Positions 9,746-18,624 are shown, numbered from the stretch's first letter. The stretch: 64,000 nt of DNA from Photobacterium malacitanum (GCF_900185615.1 NZ_FYAK01000007.1:1-64000); one strand, 5' to 3'. Notes: a model not told the origin generated them from the sequence alone. Numbers and translations: made by a program.

Positions 9746-10636
9746 TTAACGTACAAATAAGTTGTGATTGCCACGCGCCATAGCGATAGCGCCGTCCATT
9801 GCATCACCTTGCGGCGTTGCTAGTCGCTGCTGCATTGGTGGAGTTAGCCATGTTTGAATGCGTTCACCAATACCGCCCATGAGGCAAATACGGGTTGCGC
9901 CACGCACAATCAACGCTTGCATCCACATTTCAATGTCTGCAGCCGTTTGTTGTAATAGCGATACCGCGAGTGAATCGTTTTGGGCGGCAAAGCTAAAAAT
10001 TACCGGAGAGAATTGACCATAATCACAAGGACGTGCCGTTTTTGACCAACTAACAATTGCATCAATATCATGCTCAAAATGGCTCAATACATGCTGGGCT
10101 AACTCAGTTGTTGGCACGATGCCGTCAACACTGAGTAAGACTTGTTGGATCAGGCGCAGTCCCATAATGGCACCGCTGCCTTGATCTGAGATCGGAAACT
10201 CACGCCCACCGACCACATGCTGGTTACCGTCTTGCAATAAGATGCCGCAAGATCCAGTGCCAGCAATGAGAATTGCACCATTTTGCCCGCCCCAAGCACC
10301 TAAACAAGCGCCATATGCATCTGTATTTAGCGTAATGGCACCGTATGGGTGAGGTTGTTGCATGAAGGCATGCCACGCTTGTTGTTGTTCAGCGCCTGCA
10401 AGCGCAAGTCCTATTGCCATGTTAGGGTAATCAGCTGGTGTTAATTGTGCTTGTTGAGCGGCAAGAGCAATGGCTTGTTGAATTGATTCCATTGCAATTT
10501 CAGCACCGAGCAGAATATTAGCGCTACCCGTTTTTGCTTCACCGATTACATTACCTGCGATATCACAGATACGGGCGCGACATGAGGTGCCGCCACCATC
10601 AACGCCGACAAGATAAGTAAATGGAATATTAGCCAT
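9746..10636 (-). CDS. N-acetylglucosamine kinase of the BadF/BcrA ATPase family
   Basis: A 296-residue sugar kinase that phosphorylates GlcNAc (and probably GlcN) to the 6-phosphate. The N-terminal phosphate loop VGVDGGGTSCRA (about residues 10-21), a second loop IAGTGSCG (about 125) and the adenosine-side MGGIG near residue 254 mark the ASKHA fold. It is the counterpart of the GspK-type kinase in the Vibrio cholerae chitin operon. Its start overlaps the end of the GH9 gene by 8 bases, and its ribosome site AAGGAG is inside that gene, a sign of translational coupling. Confidence 0.93.
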   Translation of the reverse strand: MANIPFTYLVGVDGGGTSCRARICDIAGNVIGEAKTGSANILLGAEIAMESIQQAIALAAQQAQLTPADYPNMAIGLALAGAEQQQAWHAFMQQPHPYGAITLNTDAYGACLGAWGGQNGAILIAGTGSCGILLQDGNQHVVGGREFPISDQGSGAIMGLRLIQQVLLSVDGIVPTTELAQHVLSHFEHDIDAIVSWSKTARPCDYGQFSPVIFSFAAQNDSLAVSLLQQTAADIEMWMQALIVRGATRICLMGGIGERIQTWLTPPMQQRLATPQGDAMDGAIAMARGNHNLFVR

Positions 10637-12365
10637 GGTGACGCTCCTTAAATTGCAGGGTAGTGGCTAATAAATACCAACCGCCATGAGGGATCCATTG
10701 CTCACCCCAACGCCAGTTTTGCAGCATATCGTCCTTTTGGCCGTCAGGGTTAAAGGCGATGTCTTGTTCGTTATCAAAGCCAGACGTGATGCCGTTACAA
10801 ACACCGCCTTTAGCGTTACTGAAACCTAAGTGAGGTAAGTAATCTGGATTGTTGTAACCATGACCATCTAACATGCACATATCAAAAGGATTTAAGCCTA
10901 AAATCCAATTTATAAGTTGCTGACCATATTGCATTAATTGTTGTTTTAATGCGTCATCAGAAAGGTGAGCTTGTGCCATGAATGCCATGCTCGCAAGGGA
11001 AGCGATACGCGCATTTTCACCTTGCCACCAATAACCAGATTCATTGTTATGGGCGACAAAGAAAGCAGTTTGTTTATCGCCATTAACGGCTTTAGTGTAC
11101 TGACGTGGATAGCCAAATGGATTGTTAACTTCAGCGGTTAACGTCAATTCAAAATTAAGGGCATTTACCAGTACTGGGTGCAATTGTTGCTGGTGTTCGG
11201 TATCAGGCTCGGCAGCTAAATACTGCATCAGTGCAATCGCGGGTAAGCCTGCTTCTGCTGCATGATAATAAGGGCGACTGCCATCAGCTGTTGCTGACCA
11301 ATAATGGCTAACGTTTTCATCTGACATTTGACGTTGGCTTAGACGCTGGGCCCAATCACGCATTTCAGTTAAATAACGTTGTTGATGAGTGGCGCGATAA
11401 AGCTCTACCGCAGCTAATAAGGCGCAGTATTCATCAATAATATTTTCAACGTTATCGTTAAGATAATTGGTATTGTGTTGTTTTAAATGCCAGTAGCCAT
11501 GTTCTGCGGCATGTAAGTAGTGTTCGCTTTGGTCGCCGTCACAATGAGGAATGCGAGTACAGGAAGGCAAAGTTGTGATCCGTGACGCTGCTGCCAGTGC
11601 TGCTATTGCGACGCCACCACCTTGGCGGAAACCTGCTTGATAATCATCAGTTTTAATGCCGTCTTGGGTCGCATAAGCACAGATATCACGTTGTGCTGGT
11701 GACTTGCTCCATTTATCAAACACGGTCATGTAAAAGAAGCCGTCATCACTTTGCATTCGCACTAAAAAATCAGCGCCAAATAATGCTTCCTCTAATAAAC
11801 GTACTCGGGTGAAATCTGCTATATCAGTTTGTTCTTCAGCGATTTCATATGCTTTGAGCATGTTCCAAACAATCATTGGTGTTTGCTGAGGGTTGAGATA
11901 ATTAGCATAAGAAAGGTGGCTTAAATATTTGCTGACATCACCTGATGCATCGTACCAACCACCGCGAACATCAACGTTGATATCGCTGTTGAGTAATTGT
12001 GCTTGGCTATCTGCTTGATCGTAAATACCACTGCAACGTTGTGATTTGAAATAATGTAAAACATCACTGAAAGTACGTTGCATTAGCATGCCTTCAGCAA
12101 TACTGAATACTGTGGATTCAATGTTGGCATAGCGAATACGAAATTCACCAGTACCTTGGAAAGTAGAAAAATCTATCTGATAAATATTGCCCGTATGCCA
12201 TTGTGCAGTAGTGCCACACGCAACTAATGGTAGCTGCATAATAGTTTGGTTAGTTTGATTGCAGACTAATTCGGCTTGGCCTGAAAGTGTTTGGGATGTT
12301 GTTTGTAATAAAGCCTGCTTTGTATTAAAGCGCTCATAACCAAGGTGATTAATTAACAGCTGCAT
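10629..12365 (-). CDS. GH9 family exo-beta-glucosaminidase/cellulase-like enzyme
   Basis: This 578-residue family 9 glycosidase has an N-terminal immunoglobulin-like domain (about residues 1-85, beginning MQLLINHLGYE) and a catalytic (alpha/alpha)6 barrel. Family residues are visible in GGWYDASGDVSKY (the paired Asp region, about 135) and the C-terminal GGWYLLATT. It lacks a signal peptide, unlike secreted cellulases, and stands in the chitin operon, as in Vibrio cholerae. There the homologue acts on chito- or glucosamine oligosaccharides rather than cellulose. I chose the ATG at 12365 because GGAGG lies five bases upstream; the frame can be extended to 12434 but without a ribosome site or family similarity. 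Confidence 0.9.
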   Translation of the reverse strand: MQLLINHLGYERFNTKQALLQTTSQTLSGQAELVCNQTNQTIMQLPLVACGTTAQWHTGNIYQIDFSTFQGTGEFRIRYANIESTVFSIAEGMLMQRTFSDVLHYFKSQRCSGIYDQADSQAQLLNSDINVDVRGGWYDASGDVSKYLSHLSYANYLNPQQTPMIVWNMLKAYEIAEEQTDIADFTRVRLLEEALFGADFLVRMQSDDGFFYMTVFDKWSKSPAQRDICAYATQDGIKTDDYQAGFRQGGGVAIAALAAASRITTLPSCTRIPHCDGDQSEHYLHAAEHGYWHLKQHNTNYLNDNVENIIDEYCALLAAVELYRATHQQRYLTEMRDWAQRLSQRQMSDENVSHYWSATADGSRPYYHAAEAGLPAIALMQYLAAEPDTEHQQQLHPVLVNALNFELTLTAEVNNPFGYPRQYTKAVNGDKQTAFFVAHNNESGYWWQGENARIASLASMAFMAQAHLSDDALKQQLMQYGQQLINWILGLNPFDMCMLDGHGYNNPDYLPHLGFSNAKGGVCNGITSGFDNEQDIAFNPDGQKDDMLQNWRWGEQWIPHGGWYLLATTLQFKERHHG

Positions 12366-12498
12366 AGGGCCTCCAATGTCGCTAATAAGTGATGGCTCCT
12401 TATGGGAACCATCACTGAATTGCTTGAGCGACAAATAACATGGAAATAAAAGTAAACGTGTTATTGATGCTAAATTTTTATAACGTTGGCTTTATTAC

Positions 12499-13494
12499 TT
12501 AGTTTTCGTATAAGTAACAACGCACAAAGTGGTTGTCAGATAATTGAGTAACGGCTGGCAATTTCTCACGACATTTATCTGTTGCTTGCATACAACGACC
12601 AGCAAATGGACAGCCAAAGCTTTCAGGCGTCCATAACGGAATTTCACCTTTATTACCTTTTAGTTTGGTATGGATCGATTTGCTTGGATCCGGTACCGCT
12701 GACACTAAGAGTTGGGTGTATGGGTGCTGCGGATTATGAATGATCTCTTCCGTATCGCCCCACTCAACCATATGACCGACATACATAACCGCAAGATCTT
12801 CAGCAATATAACGAGCTGTTGCGATATCGTGAGTGATGTAAAGCAGCGCCATTTCACGCTCAAACTTCATCTCTTCCATTAAGTTAAGAACACCCGCACG
12901 AATCGATACATCAAGCATTGACGTTGGTTCATCAGCCAGTACCACTTCAGCGCCAACCGCAATGTTACGTGCTAAGTTGACACGCTGACGTTGACCACCT
13001 GAAAGCTGGTGCGGGAATTTTGCTGCAGTGGCTTTAGGTGGAATCAAACCCACTTGCTCAAGTAGGTTGTAAACCGTCTCTTCAAGCTCTTTTTTATTAC
13101 CAGATGACACTTTATTGTGAATCAGTAATGGGCGCGCAATATGGTGAAAAATAGTATGAGTAGGGTTTAATGATCCAAACGGATCTTGCCATACCATTTG
13201 TACACCTTGACGGTATTTCATTACGTCATCACGGCTGTTAATGGTTTGAATGTCACGTCCGTAATATTCAATATGGCCGCCACTTGGTGCGTACATTTTT
13301 GCGATCATTTTAGCTGTGGTTGATTTACCAGAGCCTGATTCGCCAACCACAGCTAAGCCACGGCTTTTGTACATTTTGAAAGACACATCGTTAATCGCAC
13401 GCATCTTTGATTTTTTAAGTGAGTTACTGTTTACCGAGAAATCTTTAATAAGATTTTTACCTTCGATAATCGGTGTTCCAACAGGCTTGCTCAT
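12499..13494 (-). CDS. Chitin oligosaccharide ABC transporter, ATP-binding subunit (DppF type)
   Basis: A 331-residue ABC ATPase with Walker A GESGSGKST (about residues 57-65), a Q-loop in VWQDPFGSLNP, signature LSGGQRQR (about 165) and Walker B VVLADEPTS with the switch His in THD. The C-terminal extension of the oligopeptide/dipeptide-transporter subfamily is present, with cysteines in GCPFAGRC...KC...RCYLYE that in relatives bind an Fe-S cluster. It pairs with the ATPase encoded next, giving a heterodimeric motor. The peptide-family transporter is assigned to chitin oligosaccharides because of the operon and the Vibrio precedent. The 133-base gap to the GH9 gene is the longest in the distal part of the operon. 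Confidence 0.94.
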   Translation of the reverse strand: MSKPVGTPIIEGKNLIKDFSVNSNSLKKSKMRAINDVSFKMYKSRGLAVVGESGSGKSTTAKMIAKMYAPSGGHIEYYGRDIQTINSRDDVMKYRQGVQMVWQDPFGSLNPTHTIFHHIARPLLIHNKVSSGNKKELEETVYNLLEQVGLIPPKATAAKFPHQLSGGQRQRVNLARNIAVGAEVVLADEPTSMLDVSIRAGVLNLMEEMKFEREMALLYITHDIATARYIAEDLAVMYVGHMVEWGDTEEIIHNPQHPYTQLLVSAVPDPSKSIHTKLKGNKGEIPLWTPESFGCPFAGRCMQATDKCREKLPAVTQLSDNHFVRCYLYEN

Positions 13495-13536
13495 AGTGTC
13501 TCCTAAATACTGCCTATAGAATGCGGTGTGTTGCTA

Positions 13537-14511
13537 CTAGTTACCGGTATTGGTAAATAGGTGGCAGTTTGATAAACGTCCTGGTTCAATTTGGCTTAAC
13601 TGAGTTGGCGTGCTAAAGCACGCTGGATGGGTTTTTCCACAGCGAGCTTGGAAGCGACAACCTTGTGGTATTTCAAGTAAGTTCAATGGATTACCTGGAA
13701 TACCGGTTAAGCGTGTTTTAGGGCCTGTCAGTGGTGGGAATGAACTTCCCAAACCTTCTGTATATGGGTGGTACGGTGTTTCAAGAATTTGCTTTGATGG
13801 TGCCACTTCAATGAGTTCACCTGAATACATGATGCCGATACGATCTGAGAACTCGACCATCAGTGATAAGTCATGGGTGATAAATAAAATTGAGAAGCCA
13901 AACTCTTCTTTTAGTGCATAAATTTTTTGTAGAATTTCACGCTGAACCACTACATCAAGTGCTGTGGTTGGTTCATCCATGATGATCATTTTTGGATTCA
14001 GTGCTAACGCAATCGCGATAACTAAACGCTGACGCATACCGCCAGAGAACTGGTGTGGGTAATCACGTAAACGACTTGGGTGAATATCAACGATTTCCAA
14101 TAAACCTTCAGCACGACGAATTGCTTGCTTACGGCTCATATTGGTGTGGCGCATGATCACATCACAAAATTGCTCTTCCATGGTTAAGACAGGATTCAAA
14201 GCGTTCATCGCACTTTGGAATACCATCGACATTTCACTCCAACGGAAAGCAGACATCGCCATATCGGTTTTCTTTAAAATGTCACCGTGACCATCAAAGA
14301 ACACTTCACCACCGGTAATGAATGCTGGCGGCTTGTGCAGACGCATTAGTGAGAAAGCAACCGTTGATTTACCGCAACCAGATTCACCAGCTAGACCAAA
14401 AACTTCACCTTTACCAATGTCAAAGCTGACATTATTAACGGCACGGACATCGCCAGAATCAGTAATATAATCAACACATAAATTACGAATTGAGATTTGT
14501 GGATCAGTCAT
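13537..14511 (-). CDS. Chitin oligosaccharide ABC transporter, ATP-binding subunit (DppD type)
   Basis: A 324-residue ABC ATPase, the second nucleotide-binding subunit of the chitin oligosaccharide importer. It has Walker A GESGCGKST, Q-loop VFQSAMNALNP, signature FSGGMRQR, Walker B MIIMDEPTT and switch THD, followed by the Opp/Dpp C-terminal segment with cysteines in GCRFQARCGKTHPAC. Its ATG shares one base with the upstream permease stop (TAATG), so the two are translationally coupled. Confidence 0.94.
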   Translation of the reverse strand: MTDPQISIRNLCVDYITDSGDVRAVNNVSFDIGKGEVFGLAGESGCGKSTVAFSLMRLHKPPAFITGGEVFFDGHGDILKKTDMAMSAFRWSEMSMVFQSAMNALNPVLTMEEQFCDVIMRHTNMSRKQAIRRAEGLLEIVDIHPSRLRDYPHQFSGGMRQRLVIAIALALNPKMIIMDEPTTALDVVVQREILQKIYALKEEFGFSILFITHDLSLMVEFSDRIGIMYSGELIEVAPSKQILETPYHPYTEGLGSSFPPLTGPKTRLTGIPGNPLNLLEIPQGCRFQARCGKTHPACFSTPTQLSQIEPGRLSNCHLFTNTGN

Positions 14512-15539
14512 TATTTAGTCCCGCCTTCTAGTGCTGGTTGAGGCATAGCTTCAACCGGTTGTGCTTGTTTAGCGTTTTCTTTTGCAAGGTTTTTCCAACG
14601 ACGCATGCCTTTATGAGAACGTAACTGTGGGTTAGCTATCTCATCGACAGCGAAGTTAAGCATAGCAAGGCCAATAGCGATAAATATCAATGCAAAACAT
14701 GGAGCTAGTACTTCCCACCATGCGCCAATTAGCATTGAAGATGAGGTTTGTACGTTGTAAAGCATCACACCCCAGCTAATGCCGTTTGGATCGCCTAGAC
14801 CTAAGAAAGATAATGTTGCTTCAACGTTAATCGCATACATTACTGAACCAATGAAACTTGCACCTACGATAGAGATAAGGTTAGGAAGAATCTCAACGAA
14901 AATGATACGAGGAGAGGATTCGCCTAATACTTCAGCCGCTTTTACAAACTCTTTTTCTCTGATTGATAACGTTTGTGCACGTACTACACGTGCGCCCCAT
15001 GCCCAGGAGGTGACCGCAATAACGATGGCTATTGTGAGAGGACCTGCTTGGCCTACAAAGGCTGCAATAACAAATAGAATTGGAAGTTGTGGCATTACCA
15101 GCATGATGTTCATACAGGCGGTGAGGAATTCATCGACTTTACCGCCGAAGTAACCCGCTGAAATACCGATAATGGTTGCTAAGAAACACACTAATAGACC
15201 AGCACCAAAACCAACCGCTAATGAAGTACGAGCGCCGTAAACAAGTTGTGACCAGATATCACGACCCATACGCGATGTACCTAAAACGTGATCAGCATCT
15301 TTTGACATCAATAACGTACGCTTGTTAGTGGCTAAGTTTTTCGCAATCCAACCATCAGGATTATCCTGCGCTGCTTTTACAACAAAAGCAGGGTATTCAT
15401 GTGGATTACCAGTTCTTTTATCTGGAGTATATTGAGTCAGTAATGGTGCAAACACTGCCGTCAAAATAAAGATAACAATAATGCTAAGACCAAACATTGC
15501 TTTAGGGTTGCTAGATAGCAATTTAAATAAGGCTTTCAT
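14511..15539 (-). CDS. Chitin oligosaccharide ABC transporter, permease (DppC type)
   Basis: Inner-membrane permease of 342 residues. A first membrane helix at about 14-35 precedes a periplasmic stretch, and five more helices form the binding-protein-dependent transport domain. The coupling EAA loop is at about residues 200-220 (VKAAEVLGESSPRIIFVEILPN). It has the layout of DppC/OppC proteins. It overlaps the following ATPase gene by one base and starts two bases after the upstream permease ends, so these subunits are made together. Confidence 0.93.
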   Translation of the reverse strand: MKALFKLLSSNPKAMFGLSIIVIFILTAVFAPLLTQYTPDKRTGNPHEYPAFVVKAAQDNPDGWIAKNLATNKRTLLMSKDADHVLGTSRMGRDIWSQLVYGARTSLAVGFGAGLLVCFLATIIGISAGYFGGKVDEFLTACMNIMLVMPQLPILFVIAAFVGQAGPLTIAIVIAVTSWAWGARVVRAQTLSIREKEFVKAAEVLGESSPRIIFVEILPNLISIVGASFIGSVMYAINVEATLSFLGLGDPNGISWGVMLYNVQTSSSMLIGAWWEVLAPCFALIFIAIGLAMLNFAVDEIANPQLRSHKGMRRWKNLAKENAKQAQPVEAMPQPALEGGTK

Positions 15540-15541
15540 GA

Positions 15542-16528
15542 TTACTTGCCTCCTTTACGTAGACGAGGGTCTAGCGCAACGATTAGGATGTCGGCCATAA
15601 AGTTAAAGAACAACATAAACATAGTCATAATTAATAACTGACCTTGTAGTACTTGGTAATCACGCGCATGGATTGCGTTTAGCATTACTGTTCCCAGACC
15701 TGGATAGTTGAAAATCATTTCGATAATAAGCTGACCACCGATAGCCATACCTAATGCCATCGATAATGCGGTTACACTTGGTAGCATCGCGTTACGTGCT
15801 GCATAGTTGAATACCACACGGTTTTCACTTAGGCCTTTTCCTTTTGCCATGGTGATGTAGTCTTCATTTAGCAGGTTAATCATGTTGTTACGCATGCCAA
15901 TTAGAAAGCCGCCAATCTGAATAATAGTGGCACAGAAGAGAGGTAGGGCGGCGTGGTAAAGTACATTCTGATAGAACGCTAAGCTGCTCCAATCTGGGAC
16001 AACGCCTGCTGTGTAGGCATTACCTGTTGGGAACCACTTTAAGCCGATAGCAAAGGTAAACATCACTAGCATCGCGATTACAACTGGTGGAACGGCTTGA
16101 ATAACTAACATCCCTGGAGAGATAAAAGTATCGTAGCTACTGCCACGCTTCCATGCTGCGAAAATACCAAATACTGAACCGACACAGAATGAAAGAATTA
16201 CAGCAGAACCTGCTAGGAATAGTGACCAGCCAATTGCGCCTGCTAATAAATCATTCACTGATAATGGGTAAAATTTAATTGAAGTACCAAGGTTCCACGT
16301 AAATACGTTGGCTAAATACGAAAAGTATTGCTCGTAAAGTGGACCATCAACAAAGCCAAGTAGCTTTTTCATAGCTTCAATACGCTCAGGGGTTACCTGG
16401 GCAGTTGCGTTTGCGAACATCATGGTAACGGGGTCACCTGGCATCGCACGCGGAAGAATAAAGTTTAGCGTTGCCGCGAAAATTAGCGCGATAAAATAAA
16501 ACGATAAACGACGTAAAAAGAATCCCAT
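15542..16528 (-). CDS. Chitin oligosaccharide ABC transporter, permease (DppB type)
   Basis: This inner-membrane permease of 328 residues begins with the family-typical MGFFLRRLSFYFI helix, followed by LPRAMPGDPV (the DppB/OppB N-terminal periplasmic signature). Five more helices follow, with the EAA loop around YITMAKGKGLSENRVVFNYAARNAMLP (about residues 225-250). It forms the translocation pore with the DppC-type partner encoded next. The gene is separated from the upstream binding-protein gene by a 146-base region rich in hairpins. Confidence 0.93.
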   Translation of the reverse strand: MGFFLRRLSFYFIALIFAATLNFILPRAMPGDPVTMMFANATAQVTPERIEAMKKLLGFVDGPLYEQYFSYLANVFTWNLGTSIKFYPLSVNDLLAGAIGWSLFLAGSAVILSFCVGSVFGIFAAWKRGSSYDTFISPGMLVIQAVPPVVIAMLVMFTFAIGLKWFPTGNAYTAGVVPDWSSLAFYQNVLYHAALPLFCATIIQIGGFLIGMRNNMINLLNEDYITMAKGKGLSENRVVFNYAARNAMLPSVTALSMALGMAIGGQLIIEMIFNYPGLGTVMLNAIHARDYQVLQGQLLIMTMFMLFFNFMADILIVALDPRLRKGGK

Positions 16529-16636
16529 AACTCACACCTTACACATCCAGCTTGCCTTCCTGAGCTGAATTCAGGACGTAAAACCCCCTGACGCAAGCGT
16601 CATACCTTTGATTGCAAAAAGGATTAGAGGGAAGAG

Positions 16637-16659
16637 GCGGTGCACAAGGCGTGCACCGC
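16637..16659 (-). other. Intercistronic hairpins between the binding-protein and permease genes
   Basis: GCGGTGCAC and GTGCACCGC form a perfect nine-base-pair stem with a five-base loop, 15 bases after the binding-protein stop. No T run follows on the minus strand, so it looks like an RNA-stabilising or partial attenuation structure rather than a terminator. Two more short palindromes, GACGC-TT-GCGTC at 16590-16601 and CCTGAATTCAGG around 16559-16575, lie in the same gap. Such a structure would favour more binding protein than permease, as is known for malE/malF. Confidence 0.65.
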
Positions 16660-16674
16660 AAATTTAAGCAGAAA

Positions 16675-18351
16675 TTACGCTTTTGGTTTTAGATCCAGTA
16701 CTTGAAGTAGACGCTCTTGAACACCAGCCCATACCATTGGACGGCCTTTAGGGTTCTTCTCGTTCCACCAACCAGTGAAGCGACCTTCATTGTATTGGAA
16801 GTTGTTAGCACCAGAAATTACTGGAATAGTAATTTGGTTCTCAGCAATGATTTTCTGAATGCTATGAGCAATCTTCATTTGCTCACCTTTATCAGCAGTC
16901 TTGTAGAAGCTGTCTAGCAACGAATCTAGCTGTGCATTTTTAAAGTAGTGCATAGCGAAACGTGGCATACCATCACCTTGCTGTAGACGTGAGTTGTACG
17001 CACTGTCCCAGTATAGGTGTGGATCTGCACCGTGGAAGTAGTTAGTAAACGCTACATCGTAAGTGCCTTCTAGCATTGCTTGGTTGTAAACAGCAAAGTC
17101 AGGAGTACGTGCTTTCGCATTGATACCTGCTTCTTGAAGCTGTTCAACACCTAGCTGTACGGTGTTGTTGAAGTCAGTCCAACCGTTTGGAGATTGAACT
17201 TCAAGCTCGATCTTCTCACCTTTTGGAGATTCAACAAATCCGTCACCATCTAGATCTTTAAAGCCAGCTTTAGCAAGAAGATCTTTAGCGCCTTTCACAT
17301 TGTAAGTGTTGTAAGGCTTGTACTTATTGTGTGTTGCTTCGTCAGACCATGACTTGAAGCTATCGCCTAGGCCAGATGCGTAATCGTTCGGAGTACCCGC
17401 ACCGTAGAACGCGATGTCGATGATAGTTTGACGGTCAATTGCCATAGAGAATGCACGACGGAAGTCAACATTGTTGATTGCTTCGTTGTTACCCGCTTTT
17501 GGCGACTTATAGTTCAGCATGAATGCCATCGTACCAGCAGCAGGGTACCAGTATTTGTGATTAGGATTTGCTGCAGCATAAGTACTGTCGATGTCAGGAA
17601 TGAACGATGATGTCCAATCTAACTCAGAGTTGATGATCTTAGTTAGTAGTTGGTCATTGTTAGCGATTTGAGGAACACGTAAACAATCAACTTCTAGGTT
17701 GGCGTTATCCCAGTAATTAGGGTTACGACATTGAACGTAAAGTTGCGGAGTAAATGTCTCGATCTCTGTAAATGGACCAGTACCTACTGGGTTTTCGTTA
17801 GTGAAGGTTGTTGGGTTCTTCACTTTGCTCCAAATGTGCTTAGGAACAACGGGTACTTTAGCAATTTCAAACGGTACGTTTGAGTTAGCAGCTGTTAGTG
17901 CAAAGATAACCTTGTTACCGTCTTGCTTAACAGATTTAACCCACTTGTTGATACCGATTTGGTCAAGTTCTGGTTTGTCTTTTACTAGCTCAAAAGAGTA
18001 AACAACATCTTCAGCTGTAAAAGGTTTACCGTCAGACCATTTTACGCCATCACGGATTTCAAACGTAACATTCATTAGGTCGTCAGACATGTAGTAGTCT
18101 TTCGCCAAACGCATAACTGGCTCGTTACCGTGCATTTGGTTAAAGATAACCAATGGCTCATAAACGAATTCAGTTGTAGTACGAAGGTTTGTTGCTAAAA
18201 ACGGGTTAAAGTTACGTACCATTGTAGGGTAAAAATCCGGTACGATTGTTAGCTGGCTTTTTTCTGATGCAGTTGCAACGGGTGCTGTAAAAGCGGTCGC
18301 TGCTGCAACAACTGCAAGTGCTAACTTAGTTTTGTTAATATTGGCAAGCAT
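16675..18351 (-). CDS. cbp: Chitin oligosaccharide-binding protein, periplasmic (CBP)
   Basis: A periplasmic solute-binding protein of 558 residues (peptide/nickel SBP family 5). The signal peptide is clear: NKTKLALAVVAAATAFTAP, with likely cleavage after ATA near residue 28. The mature domain shows the family pattern, with GVKWSDGKPFTAEDVVYSFE at about 85-105. It binds (GlcNAc)n and feeds the ABC importer. In Vibrio cholerae the same protein, when unliganded, also holds the sensor ChiS inactive in the periplasm. It is the first gene of the operon, with AAGGAAC six bases before the ATG. Upstream lie a promoter-like sequence and a structured leader of about 130 bases. Confidence 0.95.
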   Translation of the reverse strand: MLANINKTKLALAVVAAATAFTAPVATASEKSQLTIVPDFYPTMVRNFNPFLATNLRTTTEFVYEPLVIFNQMHGNEPVMRLAKDYYMSDDLMNVTFEIRDGVKWSDGKPFTAEDVVYSFELVKDKPELDQIGINKWVKSVKQDGNKVIFALTAANSNVPFEIAKVPVVPKHIWSKVKNPTTFTNENPVGTGPFTEIETFTPQLYVQCRNPNYWDNANLEVDCLRVPQIANNDQLLTKIINSELDWTSSFIPDIDSTYAAANPNHKYWYPAAGTMAFMLNYKSPKAGNNEAINNVDFRRAFSMAIDRQTIIDIAFYGAGTPNDYASGLGDSFKSWSDEATHNKYKPYNTYNVKGAKDLLAKAGFKDLDGDGFVESPKGEKIELEVQSPNGWTDFNNTVQLGVEQLQEAGINAKARTPDFAVYNQAMLEGTYDVAFTNYFHGADPHLYWDSAYNSRLQQGDGMPRFAMHYFKNAQLDSLLDSFYKTADKGEQMKIAHSIQKIIAENQITIPVISGANNFQYNEGRFTGWWNEKNPKGRPMVWAGVQERLLQVLDLKPKA

Positions 18352-18421
18352 AGCTGTTCCTTACTCTTAGCTCTGTTTCACTAATGGAAATAAAAGTTGG
18401 CTCCGTCATTGGAGCGCTTCA

Positions 18422-18481
18422 AACCTACTTCATCGGAACTGAGTAACGCTGAACCGTTGAATGGCCTTGTAGGTTCTCAGT
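18422..18481 (-). promoter_or_regulatory. Structured 5' leader of the chitin operon, pseudoknot-capable
   Basis: Read in mRNA sense (minus strand), ACTGAG (18481-18476) and AACCTAC (18475-18469) are followed by CTCAGT (18443-18438) and GTAGGTT (18428-18422). The first pairs with the third and the second with the fourth, which is the interleaved order of an H-type pseudoknot with stems of 6 and 7 base pairs. If the promoter placed at 18488-18516 is right, transcription starts at about 18481, so the structure would sit at the very 5' end. I do not recognise it as a known riboswitch family. Function is unknown. Confidence 0.4.
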
Positions 18482-18487
18482 GGCTTC

Positions 18488-18516
18488 AATATTGGCTGGA
18501 TTGGCTTAATCGTCAA
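18488..18516 (-). promoter_or_regulatory. Candidate sigma-70 promoter of the chitin operon
   Basis: On the minus strand, TTGACG (18516-18511; 5 of 6 matches to the -35 consensus) is followed after exactly 17 bases by AATATT (18493-18488; 4 of 6 matches to the -10). Transcription would begin near 18481, giving a leader of about 130 bases before the binding-protein gene. The weak -10 fits a promoter that needs activation. Confidence 0.5.
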
Positions 18517-18526
18517 TGTGGTCGCC

Positions 18527-18568
18527 CGTTAAAAACGTCAAAATAATTAATGTTGTCGTTAAAAACGT
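18527..18568 (-). promoter_or_regulatory. Phased direct repeats upstream of the chitin operon promoter
   Basis: The 12-mer CGTTAAAAACGT occurs at 18527-18538 and again at 18557-18568, start to start exactly 30 bases, about three helical turns. The nearer copy ends 11 bases upstream of the putative -35. ChiS of Vibrio cholerae is known to bind DNA directly at its chitobiose operon promoter, so these repeats are good candidates for its sites. Another activator, such as SlmA or a LysR protein, cannot be excluded. Confidence 0.5.
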
Positions 18569-18608
18569 TAATTTCGGTGTTTTAGTTGATTGAGTGTTTA
18601 GTAAATAG

Positions 18609-18624
18609 CGTGGTTAACGTCACA
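18609..18624. promoter_or_regulatory. Possible CRP-binding site
   Basis: CGTGGTTAACGTCACA matches 8 of the 10 defined positions of the CRP consensus TGTGA-N6-TCACA, with one perfect half-site. It lies about 135 bases before the inferred transcription start of the chitin operon. CRP control of chitin genes is established in Vibrio cholerae; that this is the site is inference. Confidence 0.35.

Noticed and set aside
18422-18481. The chitin operon leader as a GEMM (cyclic-di-GMP) or other known riboswitch
   Set aside because: The conserved CACGCACAGGGCAAACC-type core and tetraloop-receptor pieces are not present.
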